This document shows positions 14,802-23,468 of a stretch of 64,000 bases of DNA, piece after piece; position 1 is the first letter of the stretch; each line of letters starts with the position of its first letter. Under the pieces are notes generated by a model. It did no database searches and had not been told where the DNA came from. It was given only the letters and a program-made list of their open reading frames with translations. The DNA is from CF-162 sp040882565 (GTDB lineage Bacteria; Chloroflexota; Dehalococcoidia; SM23-28-2; RBG-16-64-32): the NCBI GenBank assembly GCA_040882565.1, contig JBBEAZ010000011.1:1-64000 (forward strand), in the 5' to 3' direction. The position numbers and the translations under genes are program-made.

Positions 14802-16328
14802 CTACTGGAGATCGGAGTCGGTGACGGTGTAGGTGCTGTCCTCGAAGATGTCGATTTCGTAGTCCTCGATGAGAGTGTTCACATCACAGTCGTACATCAG
14901 GATGTCATACGTCCCGGACCCGAGGAACACCGGCGCGAGTTCTCCCGGCGGGATAGTCACTGTCGCGCCGAGGTCCTCAGTACCCCAGTTCTGGGCGCCG
15001 GTAGGCGAGACCCAGGCGGCGCAGATCTCGACGGAAGACTCGTTCGAGATGTCGAGCTCAACCTCGGCGTGATCGTCGCCGACAAAGATGGCATCGGAGG
15101 CGAGCACTTCGCCTTCCACTTGCAGGATCAGCTCGTACAGGCCGTCAGACAGGCCTCCCTCCTGGCCTAAAATGCAGACCCACCAGCTGCCGCTCTCGCC
15201 GCCGACCCAGGTGTCGCTGACTATGCTCCCCTCGTCGCTCACTGCGCCATCGACGTACCAGTACGCGTCCCAGGTCATGCCGTCCGCCATCGCTTCGTAT
15301 TCCCAGAAGCCGCAGAGCCTTTCCGAGGCTGAGGGAACGACGACGACGATGTCAGTGGGCTCGTCGTCATCGGTGACCCCGTCAGCGAAGACAAGGTTCG
15401 TGAAATCTGTGTCGGTGGTGTCGAAGCCGCCGCGAGGCGTCTCTTCGATTTCCTGTTCGTCGTAGTAAGGCGAGACGTATTCATCGCCGTCTTCGGCGGC
15501 GCTGATCAGGTCCTGTGCCAGCTTGACCGGGCGCACGCCGTTGATGAAACCGCCAACGGGCACGCAGTTGTCACTGTCGTCGAGGAAGCCGTCGTTGTTG
15601 GTGTCGACGAGGACGCGGCAGTCGACGAAGCCGGCGGTTTCGCCGGCACCGCTGCCGACGACCGTGGGCACGCCGATGATCTCGCCGTCGGCGTTGATCG
15701 CCAGGCCACCGGAGTTGCCGCCGGCGATCGTGGCGTCAGTCTTGATCCAGGCGCGGTTGCCGACGCTGCGTTCGGCGGTGAAGCCGCTGATCACCCCGTT
15801 GGTGAAGGTAATCGTCTCGCCGCCGATCCCCGGGTAGCCGAGGATGCGGATGCTGTCGCCGATATCGACCTGGTCTGAATCACCGATCGCGACGAAGGGG
15901 AAGTCTTCAAGGACGTTGCCGCCGTCAATCTCCTCGGTGATCTGGACCACGGCCAGGTCGAGCGAGTAGTCAACGGCGAGGACTTCGCCGTGGAATTGCA
16001 GATCAGGTGGCTCGTCGGACTGGTCAGTGATGGCGATGCCGAGTTGTTCGTACTCTTCGTTGCGGTTGTCGACGACGTGAGCGTTGGTGAGGATCAGGCC
16101 GTCTTTGGAGATCAATGTTCCTGAGCCCCACCAGACCGGCTCGTCATCGAGCAGTGCTTGGATCTGGACGACCGCGTGCGCGAGTTCCGAGATCGCTACG
16201 GGCTCGTCGTTCTCCGTAGGCGTTGGCGACTCGGTATCATCGTCATCGTCGTCGCCACCGCCGCTGCAAGCGGCGAACGCCAGCAAGGCCAGTAGTGCCA
16301 GAATTGCAGGAAGCCAACGTGACCGCAT
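14802..16328 (-). CDS. trypsin-like (S1C/HtrA-type) serine protease lipoprotein
   Basis: About 508 aa from ATG 16328, which has GAGGTG upstream (a TTG four codons earlier is possible). The signal peptide ends in lipobox FAAC, followed by a Gly/Asp run. The protease domain (about 45-250) carries the catalytic triad in LTNAHVV (His), YSLDLAVVQ (Asp) and IAGGNSGGLA (Ser), and ATI-type loops as in HtrA. An insert DTNNDGFLDDSDNC is a calcium-binding, EF-hand-like loop. The C-terminal half has no PDZ domain; it holds strand-rich modules of unknown role. Likely a surface-anchored protease in extracytoplasmic quality control. Confidence 0.85.
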   Translation of the reverse strand: MRSRWLPAILALLALLAFAACSGGGDDDDDDTESPTPTENDEPVAISELAHAVVQIQALLDDEPVWWGSGTLISKDGLILTNAHVVDNRNEEYEQLGIAITDQSDEPPDLQFHGEVLAVDYSLDLAVVQITEEIDGGNVLEDFPFVAIGDSDQVDIGDSIRILGYPGIGGETITFTNGVISGFTAERSVGNRAWIKTDATIAGGNSGGLAINADGEIIGVPTVVGSGAGETAGFVDCRVLVDTNNDGFLDDSDNCVPVGGFINGVRPVKLAQDLISAAEDGDEYVSPYYDEQEIEETPRGGFDTTDTDFTNLVFADGVTDDDEPTDIVVVVPSASERLCGFWEYEAMADGMTWDAYWYVDGAVSDEGSIVSDTWVGGESGSWWVCILGQEGGLSDGLYELILQVEGEVLASDAIFVGDDHAEVELDISNESSVEICAAWVSPTGAQNWGTEDLGATVTIPPGELAPVFLGSGTYDILMYDCDVNTLIEDYEIDIFEDSTYTVTDSDLQ

Positions 16329-16456
16329 GCCGCACCTCAACTCGCCTTTGGCGCGCGTGAGTCACGCGCCTCGGCGGTACAATGATCCGCGCCTGATTAC
16401 AGGGAATTGTCCCGTTTCGGCGGGGCAGGGTCAATCAGACCACTGAAGGAGGAAAA

Positions 16457-17161
16457 ATGCCTGCACGCTGGGATACTGTGGACGTCGACGGTGAGGAGAT
16501 GCGCTGCTACGTCAGCGCACCGGAAGGCGCCCGCTCACCGGGTCTGATCGTGATTCAGCACGCCGGGGGCGTCGATGACTTCGTGCGAAGCATGTGCGAT
16601 CGCTTCGTCGCCGAAGGATTCACCGCCGTCGCGCCCGACCTCTATCACCGCGAGGCGCCCGGCTCGTCCGACGACCCGCTGACCCGGATGGGGCGCCTGC
16701 GGGACAAGACAGTTGTCGCGGACGTCAATGCCGCTGTCGCGCACGCGCAATCGTTGCCTGAAATCGACGGCGAGCGGCTCGGCATCACGGGATATTGCAT
16801 GGGTGCGCGAGTGACGTACCTGATGGCGGCAAAGAACGGCGCGTTCAAGGCGGCGGTGGATTGTTGGGGCGGCAATTGCATGGTCGCCTGGGGAGACGGG
16901 CCGACGCCGTTTGAGTTGACGGGCGACATCGCCTGCCCGGTGCTCGGGCTGTTTGGCGAGGACGACGGCAACCCGAACCCGGCGGACGTGGCGAAGATCG
17001 ACGCGGAGATGACGCGGCTGGGCAAGGTGCACGAGTTCCACAGCTATCCAGGCGCCGGGCACGCTTTTATGGTCGAAGGTCGACCCAATTACCGGGAAGA
17101 AGCGGCGCGCGACGCCTGGAAACACACGATCGTCTGGTTCAACCGCTATCTGCGCGGATGA
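16457..17161 (+). CDS. dienelactone hydrolase family protein
   Basis: A 234-aa alpha/beta hydrolase with the DLH signature GYCMGAR (nucleophile Cys about residue 115), Asp in LFGEDDGNPNP (about 171) and His in PGAGHAFM (about 203), so the Cys-Asp-His triad is complete. DLH proteins open lactone or enol-lactone rings, but many family members act on unknown esters. A very strong GAAGGAGG site lies 7 nt before ATG. The stop overlaps the next gene (ATGA). Confidence 0.9.
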   Translation: MPARWDTVDVDGEEMRCYVSAPEGARSPGLIVIQHAGGVDDFVRSMCDRFVAEGFTAVAPDLYHREAPGSSDDPLTRMGRLRDKTVVADVNAAVAHAQSLPEIDGERLGITGYCMGARVTYLMAAKNGAFKAAVDCWGGNCMVAWGDGPTPFELTGDIACPVLGLFGEDDGNPNPADVAKIDAEMTRLGKVHEFHSYPGAGHAFMVEGRPNYREEAARDAWKHTIVWFNRYLRG

Positions 17162-17439
17162 GCGATCCGACGTTGAAGATCGTCATCGCCTGGTCGGACC
17201 GGCGGAACCTCTGCTCGCTCGTGCGTGATGCGTTGCGGGAGATGGTCGCAGAATCCGAGATGCGAGCGTTAGGCGACGACGCCACGGTCATTCACGCAAA
17301 CGAGACCACTGAAGCGATTCGCGATCGGTTGCGCGAACGCCTGGATGCGGGTGATCACCTCTTCGTCGTGGAGTTCGAGACCTGGTCTGGGTATGGTTCA
17401 GCCGTGGACACGTCGTGGCTGCTCGCCCGCGGCCATTAG
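17158..17439 (+). CDS. small conserved-looking protein coupled to the hydrolase, unknown
   Basis: A 93-aa protein translated through an ATGA overlap with the dienelactone hydrolase gene. It is soluble, mixed alpha/beta by pattern (LKIVIAWSDRRNLCSLVRDAL, HLFVVEFETWSGYGSAVDTSWLL). No family recognised. The tight coupling suggests a role together with the hydrolase. Confidence 0.6.
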   Translation: MSDPTLKIVIAWSDRRNLCSLVRDALREMVAESEMRALGDDATVIHANETTEAIRDRLRERLDAGDHLFVVEFETWSGYGSAVDTSWLLARGH

Positions 17440-17473
17440 CGCTAGGAGCCGTCGATTCGCCGGAACCAGTTAC

Positions 17474-17815
17474 TTACGGGTGATCGAGGGTCGCGCCGTC
17501 GTCGTCGGCGCCGCCGTTGGTGCCGGAGTTTGACGTGACTTCGTAGCGCGCGGAGTCGAATTGGTGCCGCGCACCGTCTGTCTTCCCGCGGATGCTCTCG
17601 ACAGTCGTGCGGGCGCGCTCAGCGGTGTCCCGTGCGACGTGCCGCGCTTCTTCGAAGGCGTGCTCGCTGGTCTCGATGGCGGTAGCGGCGCGTTCGCGGC
17701 CGTTGTGCAGGCGCTTGCCCCACGTCTCGCGGCGCTGGGGACCCTGCTGGGGATCCCATAGGTACATGAGGACGGCGCCGGATGCCAGCCCGAGAACGAA
17801 ACTCTTGAATGCCAT
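17474..17815 (-). CDS. YtxH-like membrane-anchored coiled-coil protein
   Basis: 113 aa: one N-terminal membrane segment (FVLGLASGAVLMYLW, residues about 5-19) followed by DPQQGPQRR and a long charged alpha-helical stretch rich in Ala, Glu and Arg, ending in a flexible Gly/Asp tail. This one-helix-plus-coil layout is that of YtxH-type stress proteins and gas-vesicle-like repeats. AGGAGG lies upstream of the start. Confidence 0.65.
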   Translation of the reverse strand: MAFKSFVLGLASGAVLMYLWDPQQGPQRRETWGKRLHNGRERAATAIETSEHAFEEARHVARDTAERARTTVESIRGKTDGARHQFDSARYEVTSNSGTNGGADDDGATLDHP

Positions 17816-17988
17816 GTCAGATCCTCCTTGCTATCTCGTAGCTACACTACGGGTCTTGCGCTTCGAGTCGCCTAAACGGAGCCCGTGCAATCGTTTCAAT
17901 CGCGCAACGAAGCTGTTATGGCGGATGGGTCTCGTTTTATTGGGGCGTTCGCATGCTTTTGGTAGCATTGAGCCTGAAGGAACCAACA

Positions 17989-18687
17989 ATGGCGGAGCAC
18001 AGCGCGGTAAAAGCAATCGGCCACGAGGAAGTCCTGCAGTTGATGGATGCCGGTGCGCAGGTCGTCGATGTGCTGCCGCCGGAGGACTACGCGAGGCTGC
18101 ATTTACCGGGCGCGATCAACCTGCCGCTGAGCCACTTCAGCGACGAGACGTTGACTCAACTCGACCGCGAGCGGCCGGTGGTCGTCTACTGCGCGGACAA
18201 CGAGTGCGACCTCAGCCCGCGAGCAGCGGCGCGACTGGCGGCGGAAGGATTCGCGGAAGTCTATGACTATGTCGCGTCACTTGCCGACTGGGGAGCGTTC
18301 GGGCTCCCGCTGGAAGGCGAGGACGCCGATATCCCGACCAACCGGGACCTGGCGCGACGCGATGTGCCGACGTGCCGGATGGATGAACGAGTGGAGGCCC
18401 TCGCAGACCGTTTCGGCGAGCACAGTGTCTGCGCAGTCGTCGACGGTAGCGGCGTCCTGCTCGGCCGCCTGCGCGGAGAGGACGTCCGCAACCATACCGG
18501 CAGCGTGCGTGATGCAATGCACCCGGGGCCAAGCACGTTCCGGCCAGACGTGACGAACAGCGAGATGGCGGAATGGTTCGAGAAGCGTCGGGACACGGAC
18601 GAATTCATCATCACGACTCTGGACGGCCGGTTGTTTGGCGTGCTGTATCGCGAGGATGTCGAGCAGGCCGTACACGAAGCACATTAG
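17989..18687 (+). CDS. rhodanese-CBS domain protein
   Basis: 232 aa from ATG 17989, chosen because GAAGGA lies upstream. Residues about 5-105 are a rhodanese domain: HEEVLQLMDAGAQVVDV, HLPGAINLPLSHF, and the active-site loop VVYCADNECDLSPRAA with a CxxxxxC-like arrangement (first Cys is the expected sulfur carrier). The remainder (about 120-230) is a pair of CBS motifs (DVPTCRMDERVEAL, CAVVDGSGVLLGRLRGEDV; VLYREDVEQAV). CBS pairs bind adenosine ligands, so sulfurtransferase activity may be nucleotide-regulated. Confidence 0.8.
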   Translation: MAEHSAVKAIGHEEVLQLMDAGAQVVDVLPPEDYARLHLPGAINLPLSHFSDETLTQLDRERPVVVYCADNECDLSPRAAARLAAEGFAEVYDYVASLADWGAFGLPLEGEDADIPTNRDLARRDVPTCRMDERVEALADRFGEHSVCAVVDGSGVLLGRLRGEDVRNHTGSVRDAMHPGPSTFRPDVTNSEMAEWFEKRRDTDEFIITTLDGRLFGVLYREDVEQAVHEAH

Positions 18688-18859
18688 CGCCGTTCTTGGG
18701 TTGCTCCCGCCAGTGGCAGCCGCTGAGCGGTCTGTTACGTGTTTGAGGTACACCACGCGGGGCGTTTGCCATTCTGTAGCGTTCCGTCTGTAGATTGGGG
18801 CAGTGAAGGAGGACTGCAATGACTGAGGGGCGAGTTGCAGAGAGCCGGCGGACCTAGCA

Positions 18860-19360
18860 TCAGCGGACCTGGTCGACGACGCGCCACAGCTCTCTGTCTG
18901 ACCGCAGGAACTTGAGCAACTGGCTCGTCGTCACGCCCATCATCGCTGCCGCCTTTGCGTAGCTGCCTTCGGTCTCAGCCATAGCGTCAAGCGCTGTGGC
19001 GATGATCAACGGGAAGGCGACGTTGCGGCTGTTGACGACGAGGGTCTTGCCGCGGCGCTGGGCGACCAACTCGGGCACCTCTTCGTATGGTGTGCGGACC
19101 TCGAAGGCAATCCGCTCGCGGAGGCGGCGGAGGGCACGCTTACGGTTCTCCTCGCGGGAGCGGGAGTCCTGGGCGTGCGCGCTGATACCGCTTGGATGGT
19201 GCGTCACCTCGCTGGCCGTCTCGACCTTGTTCCGCCGCTGGCCTCCGGGGCCGCTCGCGCGGTAGCCTCGTTCATCGCACTGCGCCATCAGCCCGGCGTC
19301 ATCGAGGCGCAGCCAGCTGTTGCGTTCGTGGGCGGTGACGGTGGCGCAGGTGTGTGGCAT
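18860..19360 (-). CDS. release-factor-like GGQ domain protein with C-terminal helical extension
   Basis: 166 aa from the ATG at 19360; the frame continues upstream antisense to the next gene and is not used. Residues 25-50 read GYRASGPGGQRRNKVETASEVTHHP, the GGQ peptidyl-tRNA hydrolysis motif of class-I release factors, followed by a basic helix (SRSREENRKRALRRLRERI). There are no codon-recognition domains. The C-terminal 55 residues (IIATALDAMAETEGSYAKAAAMMGVTTSQLLKFL) resemble a helix-turn-helix. It is likely a ribosome-rescue or peptidyl-tRNA hydrolase-type factor. Confidence 0.8.
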   Translation of the reverse strand: MPHTCATVTAHERNSWLRLDDAGLMAQCDERGYRASGPGGQRRNKVETASEVTHHPSGISAHAQDSRSREENRKRALRRLRERIAFEVRTPYEEVPELVAQRRGKTLVVNSRNVAFPLIIATALDAMAETEGSYAKAAAMMGVTTSQLLKFLRSDRELWRVVDQVR

Positions 19361-19432
19361 CGTCTGCAGAGATAGACTTGGGCCTGACAATCTGATTATG
19401 CGCCAAAGCGCAGGGCCGAGAGGAGAGATTGT

Positions 19433-20341
19433 TTGATTCTGGTGGCTGGAGGAACGGGGTTCGTGGGCGGCGGCATCGTCCGTGAACTCGCCGAGCGAGG
19501 GAAGCGCTTCGCTGTGCTGACAAGGAGCGCATCTCGATCCGCCGGGCGGTTTCCGGAGACCTCGGTCGAGTACCGAGAGGGCGACGTCCGCGACCCGGCG
19601 ACCCTGGCAGCGGCGATGGCAGGTGCGGAGGCGGTCATCGGTTGCCAGCAGTTTCCGAACGCGCCGATTGAGGATCCGAAGAAGGGCTACACGTTTGAAG
19701 AAATCGACGCTATCGGCACCGAGAACCTGGTCGCCGCCGCAAAGGCGGCCGGTGTCAAGCAGTACGTCTACTTGAGTGGCACCGGTGCGGCGCCGACGGG
19801 GTACCACTGGTTGCAGGCTAAGTGGCGCGCCGAGGAAGCCGTGCGGAACAGCGGGATGACGTACACGGTCCTGCGCCCGTCGTGGGTCTACGGGCCCGAG
19901 GACAAGGCGCTCAACCGCTTCCTATCGATGTCACGTTTCCTGCCGTTTGTCCCACAGATCGGCGCGATCGGCAAGCAGCGCATGCAGCCGGTGCTCATTG
20001 ACGACGTCGGGCGGGCTGCTGCGGAGTCGCTGGACAACCCGGCGGCCATGAACCAAACGTTCGAGGTGGGTGGTCCCGAGGTGCTATCGATGGCGCAGGT
20101 CGTCCGGACGGCGTTGCAGGTGGCGGGGCGGCGGCGGTTGCTGTTGCCTGCGCCGAAGCCGGTGATGAAGGCGCTTGCGTCCGTCCTGCAGTTCATGCCG
20201 GGGCGCCCCCTGACTCCAGACGCCATCGACTTCATCACGATGGACGCGCTCGCCGATCCGACGGAGATCAGTCGCAAGCTCGGGCTGCGTCCGACGCCGT
20301 TGCGCGATGGGCTGGAGACGTACCTTGGCAAGGGCAAATGA
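19433..20341 (+). CDS. NAD(P)-binding epimerase/NmrA-like atypical SDR
   Basis: 302 aa beginning at TTG 19433, 7 nt after GAGAGGAGAG; no better start is present. The N-terminus LVAGGTGFVGGGIVREL is the extended-SDR dinucleotide motif; YLSGTGA and YTVLRPSWVYGPED replace the usual catalytic YxxxK, as in NDUFA9/complex-I assembly-type and NmrA-like proteins. It probably acts on a quinone, lipid or sugar-nucleotide substrate, or as a redox sensor. It is coupled (ATGA) to an SRPBCC gene, a pairing consistent with a small hydrophobic substrate. Confidence 0.8.
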   Translation: MILVAGGTGFVGGGIVRELAERGKRFAVLTRSASRSAGRFPETSVEYREGDVRDPATLAAAMAGAEAVIGCQQFPNAPIEDPKKGYTFEEIDAIGTENLVAAAKAAGVKQYVYLSGTGAAPTGYHWLQAKWRAEEAVRNSGMTYTVLRPSWVYGPEDKALNRFLSMSRFLPFVPQIGAIGKQRMQPVLIDDVGRAAAESLDNPAAMNQTFEVGGPEVLSMAQVVRTALQVAGRRRLLLPAPKPVMKALASVLQFMPGRPLTPDAIDFITMDALADPTEISRKLGLRPTPLRDGLETYLGKGK

Positions 20342-20805
20342 CATACTCGTTCGAACGCACAGCTCTGATTCCGGCGCCGCCGGAGGAAGTATTCGCGTTC
20401 TTCGCGGAGCCTGACAATCTGGCGCTGATCACGCCAAAGTCGATGCGCCTCCGCAAGGTGCGCTTCGACGAGCCGCCTGTGCGGGCAGGGTTCCGTGTTG
20501 AGTACACGATCCGCTGGCTGTTCCTGCGCCTGACCTGGGTTGAAGTACTGCCGGAGTGGCAGCCGCCCGAGCGCTTCGTGGATGTGCAGGTCCGCGGGCC
20601 TTACAAGTCCTTCCGGCACGAGCACCTCTTCGAGGAGCGCGAAGGTGAGACGATGATGCGTGACGTCGTGCAGTATGAGCTTCCGTTCGGTATTCTTGGG
20701 TCGATAGCTCACCGGTTGATTGTCGCCCGTCAGCTGAAACGGATATTCGACTATCGCGCGCGCCGCATCCGCGAGATCTTCGCGAGGGCAGACGTCACCG
20801 TCTGA
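20338..20805 (+). CDS. SRPBCC (START-like) ligand-binding protein
   Basis: 155 aa with the SRPBCC helix-grip pattern: FERTALIPAPPEEVFAFFAEPDNLALITP at the N-terminus, central strands (LTWVEVLPEWQPPERFVDVQ; FRHEHLFEEREGETMMRDVVQYELPFG) and a long C-terminal helix. These proteins bind hydrophobic ligands in a deep cavity. The ATG overlaps the stop of the upstream SDR-like gene, so both are likely translated together. Confidence 0.85.
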   Translation: MTYSFERTALIPAPPEEVFAFFAEPDNLALITPKSMRLRKVRFDEPPVRAGFRVEYTIRWLFLRLTWVEVLPEWQPPERFVDVQVRGPYKSFRHEHLFEEREGETMMRDVVQYELPFGILGSIAHRLIVARQLKRIFDYRARRIREIFARADVTV

Positions 20806-20839
20806 GAGCGCAACCGAACAACGCCCGGAGGACTCGCCC

Positions 20840-22498
20840 ATGACCACGGAGAAGATAAAAAGCGAATCACTGGCCGGCGCGCGGCAGCTCGCCGACATTG
20901 CGGGGCGGATCGCAAAGAGTGCTGTCGCCTCCGCTTCGCGGCTCACCGACGGCGGCAAGGAGATCGACGCGCACCAGGCGCACGTCGAACGGGTCGCGCA
21001 GATGGCGACCGAGGCTCGCGCCGCCGCTGAACTCTCTTCTTACGCAGAGGGACAGGCGAACATTGGCCGCCATGACGCGCTCGCGGAGGAGGAGGCGTTT
21101 GTCTTCGCGGCGGAGGTGCTACACAAGGCCCACGCGATTATCGAGGTCGACCCCGAGACGTTTGCGATCGACCAAGGCCTGCACGACCTCCTCGCGGGCA
21201 ACGAGACGCGCAGTCTCATCCGCAAGGGGATGGCCATATCCCGAGTCGCCGAGGCAGGACGACAGGTGATTGCTGCGCGCGGCGCGTTCACCGCCGACCT
21301 CGACGACGAGATCGCGAACATGACGCGCGACCACGCCAGGGACTTTGCGCGCACCGAGGTCGCGCCGATCGCACAGGACATGCACCGCGAGGACCGGCTG
21401 GTGCCGGAGGACCTGATCAAGAAGATGGCCGGGATCGGTCTGTTCGGATCGTCGATCCCTGAGACTTACGGCGGCACCGAGATGGGCTACCTGACGATGG
21501 TGGTGCTCACCGAAGAGTTGGCGACGGTCTCGCTGGTCGCGGGCAGTCTGATCACGCGATCGGAGATCCTGACTCGCGCGCTGCTCCAGGGCGGGACCGA
21601 GGACCAGAGGCAGACGTGGCTGCCGCGCATCGCCAGCGGCGAGTTGCTGGTGGGCATCGCGGTTACGGAGCCAGACATCGGTTCAGATGTCGCCTCGCTC
21701 ACGTGCAAGGCCACACCCGGCGAGCATGAAGGCAAGAAGGGCTGGTTCATCGACGGGCCGAAGGCCTGGTCAACGTTCGCGGGCCGCGCGAACATTCTCG
21801 CCCTGCTGGCCAGGACGGGTGAAGCAGGCTCTGGAGCGCGCGGCCTGACGCTGTTCATCGTGCCCAAGGAACCGTATGACGGTCATCACTTTTCGCACAC
21901 ACAGCCGGAAGGCGGGACAATCACCGGCACCGCGAACCCGACGCCCGGATACCGCGGGATGCACTCGTTCACGCTGGCGATCGACCACTATTTTGTGCCG
22001 GAGGAGCACCTGGTCGGCGGGGCCGATGGGATCGGCCGTGGCTTCTATCTGCAGATGGGTGGTTTTGCTGCCGGGCGCCTGCAGACGGGCGCGCGCGCGA
22101 CCGGGGTGAGCCAGGCGTCGATCGAGAAGGCGTGCAACTACGCCAGCGATCGCAAGCAGTTCGGGAAGCCGCTAGCGGACTACCAGCTGACGCAGTACAA
22201 GATCGGGCGCATGGCTTCGTACGCCGCTGCGGGGCGTCACCTGACGTATGCCGCGGCGCGAGCGATGGAGAACGATAAGAATGCGAGCCTGGAAGCGGCG
22301 ATGTGCAAGCTCTTCGCCTCCGATGTTGCGGTCTGGGTTAGCCAGGAAGGGATGCTGATCCACGGCGGCTGGGGGTACTCGGAAGAAGACCCGATCGCGC
22401 GATACACGGTGGATGCGCTGGTGTTGCCGATCTTCGAGGGGGTGAAGCCGGTCCTCGAGTTGAAGGTGATCGGGCGGCAGTTGCTGGCGGGATCCTAG
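20840..22498 (+). CDS. acyl-CoA dehydrogenase with long N-terminal extension
   Basis: A 552-aa protein. Residues about 150-552 are a complete acyl-CoA dehydrogenase: FGSSIPETYGG, VTEPDIGSDVASL (FAD/acyl binding), KAWSTFAGRANI, ARATGVSQA, YASDRKQFGKPL, IHGGWGYSEEDP and the C-terminal IFEGVKPVLELKVIGRQLL region. The first 150 residues are an extra helical domain. Length, extension and the GSLITRSEI motif recall (2S)-methylsuccinyl-CoA dehydrogenases of the ethylmalonyl-CoA pathway, but no other genes of that pathway are in view. A GGAGGA site precedes ATG. Confidence 0.85.
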   Translation: MTTEKIKSESLAGARQLADIAGRIAKSAVASASRLTDGGKEIDAHQAHVERVAQMATEARAAAELSSYAEGQANIGRHDALAEEEAFVFAAEVLHKAHAIIEVDPETFAIDQGLHDLLAGNETRSLIRKGMAISRVAEAGRQVIAARGAFTADLDDEIANMTRDHARDFARTEVAPIAQDMHREDRLVPEDLIKKMAGIGLFGSSIPETYGGTEMGYLTMVVLTEELATVSLVAGSLITRSEILTRALLQGGTEDQRQTWLPRIASGELLVGIAVTEPDIGSDVASLTCKATPGEHEGKKGWFIDGPKAWSTFAGRANILALLARTGEAGSGARGLTLFIVPKEPYDGHHFSHTQPEGGTITGTANPTPGYRGMHSFTLAIDHYFVPEEHLVGGADGIGRGFYLQMGGFAAGRLQTGARATGVSQASIEKACNYASDRKQFGKPLADYQLTQYKIGRMASYAAAGRHLTYAAARAMENDKNASLEAAMCKLFASDVAVWVSQEGMLIHGGWGYSEEDPIARYTVDALVLPIFEGVKPVLELKVIGRQLLAGS

Positions 22499-22502
22499 CG
22501 CG

Positions 22503-22901
22503 ATGCCGTCGCGAGCGCTGTTGATCGCTGGCGATATCGCGGCCTTTCTGGCGTTCGGTGCGCTTGGGCTGACGAGTCATGAAGACGCGATCACGCTGGA
22601 AACGTTTGCGCGGGCCATACTGCCGTTCCCAGTCACCTGGCTGATCATCGCGCCGGTTGCGGGCGCGTTCAGCGAGCGCGCGGTTGGTGGGCGCTATTCC
22701 GTCGCGAACGTGATGCTGTTCTGGCTCGCCGCTGGCGTTCTGGCGATGTGCGGGCGGGCGCTGGTCTTCGACCGCGAGTTGTTCACGGCGTTCTTTGCGA
22801 TTGGGATCGCGGGGGCGGGGTTGTTTCTGGCCGTTTGGCGCGGTATCTATAACTGGCAGGTGACGAGAAGGATTTCGGAGGTACGGACGCTTGGTAGGTG
22901 A
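22503..22901 (+). CDS. DUF3054-type four-helix membrane protein
   Basis: 132 aa with four membrane segments (about 5-22, 38-58, 70-88, 95-115). The spacing, with AGDIAAFLAFGALG at the start, and FPVTWLIIAPVAGAF in the second helix, matches the DUF3054 family of Actinobacteria and Chloroflexi. No biochemical function is known. It starts 4 nt after the acyl-CoA dehydrogenase stop. Confidence 0.7.
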   Translation: MPSRALLIAGDIAAFLAFGALGLTSHEDAITLETFARAILPFPVTWLIIAPVAGAFSERAVGGRYSVANVMLFWLAAGVLAMCGRALVFDRELFTAFFAIGIAGAGLFLAVWRGIYNWQVTRRISEVRTLGR

Positions 22902-23019
22902 AAGCTCGGACGGGCCGGTTTACACGGCGATGCGGGTCATGATCAACCTTGCAGCGCTCGGTCTCTGCGCCGCGACCATCGCGCTCATCGTGGCGACGGT
23001 CATAGCCGAAACAGACTAG
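22891..23019 (+). CDS. short single-span membrane peptide
   Basis: A 42-codon ORF starting at TTG 22891, 8 nt after GGAGGT, and overlapping the end of the DUF3054 gene. The second half (INLAALGLCAATIALIVATVIA) is a clean transmembrane helix. An internal ATG at 22930 would leave almost only the helix. Small size makes this uncertain, but RBS, overlap and a membrane helix support it. Confidence 0.45.
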   Translation: MVGESSDGPVYTAMRVMINLAALGLCAATIALIVATVIAETD

Positions 23020-23423
23020 AGGCGCATTGTCGGGTCGAACTCCATTACCTTGCGCGGCTTGAGGTGGATCGTGACGGTGTCTTCGCCGGCCGTGGAACCG
23101 ACATAAGACCTGCCGATTTGTTCGCCGAGGTAGCGTGTTGCGAGTTGCAGGCGCTCGTCGTCCGACAGAGTCGGTCCGACTTCTGCCCGCCCACTAATCA
23201 TCAAGGCGTAAGGTGGCAGGTCGCGCTTGTCGATGACGAGGGTGACCTCCGGGTTGGCTTCGATATTGCCGTGCTTCTGGCTACCGTTGCCGACGCTGAT
23301 CCGGAACTCCCCGCCGTCGAAGAGGTACCAGACGGGCGTGGCGTGCGGGCGGCCCTTCCTGTCGACCGAGGCGAAAACGGCGATATTGGGTTCGGCGGCG
23401 AACCTGGTTTGCTCTTCGTTCAC
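23016..23423 (-). CDS. PPOX-type flavin/F420-dependent oxidoreductase
   Basis: 135 aa of the pyridoxamine-5'-phosphate-oxidase-like split barrel: FAAEPNIAVFASVDRKGRPHATPVWYLFDGGEF, then IEANPEVTLVIDKRD, YALMISGRAEV, and a C-terminal VTIHLKPRKVMEFDP. This pattern is typical of the PPOX class F420-dependent enzymes common in Actinobacteria and Chloroflexi, although FMN or heme users share it. Substrate unknown. Confidence 0.8.
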   Translation of the reverse strand: MNEEQTRFAAEPNIAVFASVDRKGRPHATPVWYLFDGGEFRISVGNGSQKHGNIEANPEVTLVIDKRDLPPYALMISGRAEVGPTLSDDERLQLATRYLGEQIGRSYVGSTAGEDTVTIHLKPRKVMEFDPTMRL

Positions 23424-23468
23424 TAGTAACCTCCAAGCGACGAGTATACGCGTGCTAGAGTAGCGGCG

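Noticed and set aside
19361..19807. Upstream extension of the GGQ protein frame
   Set aside because: It is antisense to the NAD(P)-binding epimerase-like gene and has no conserved sequence; the start at 19360 is sufficient.
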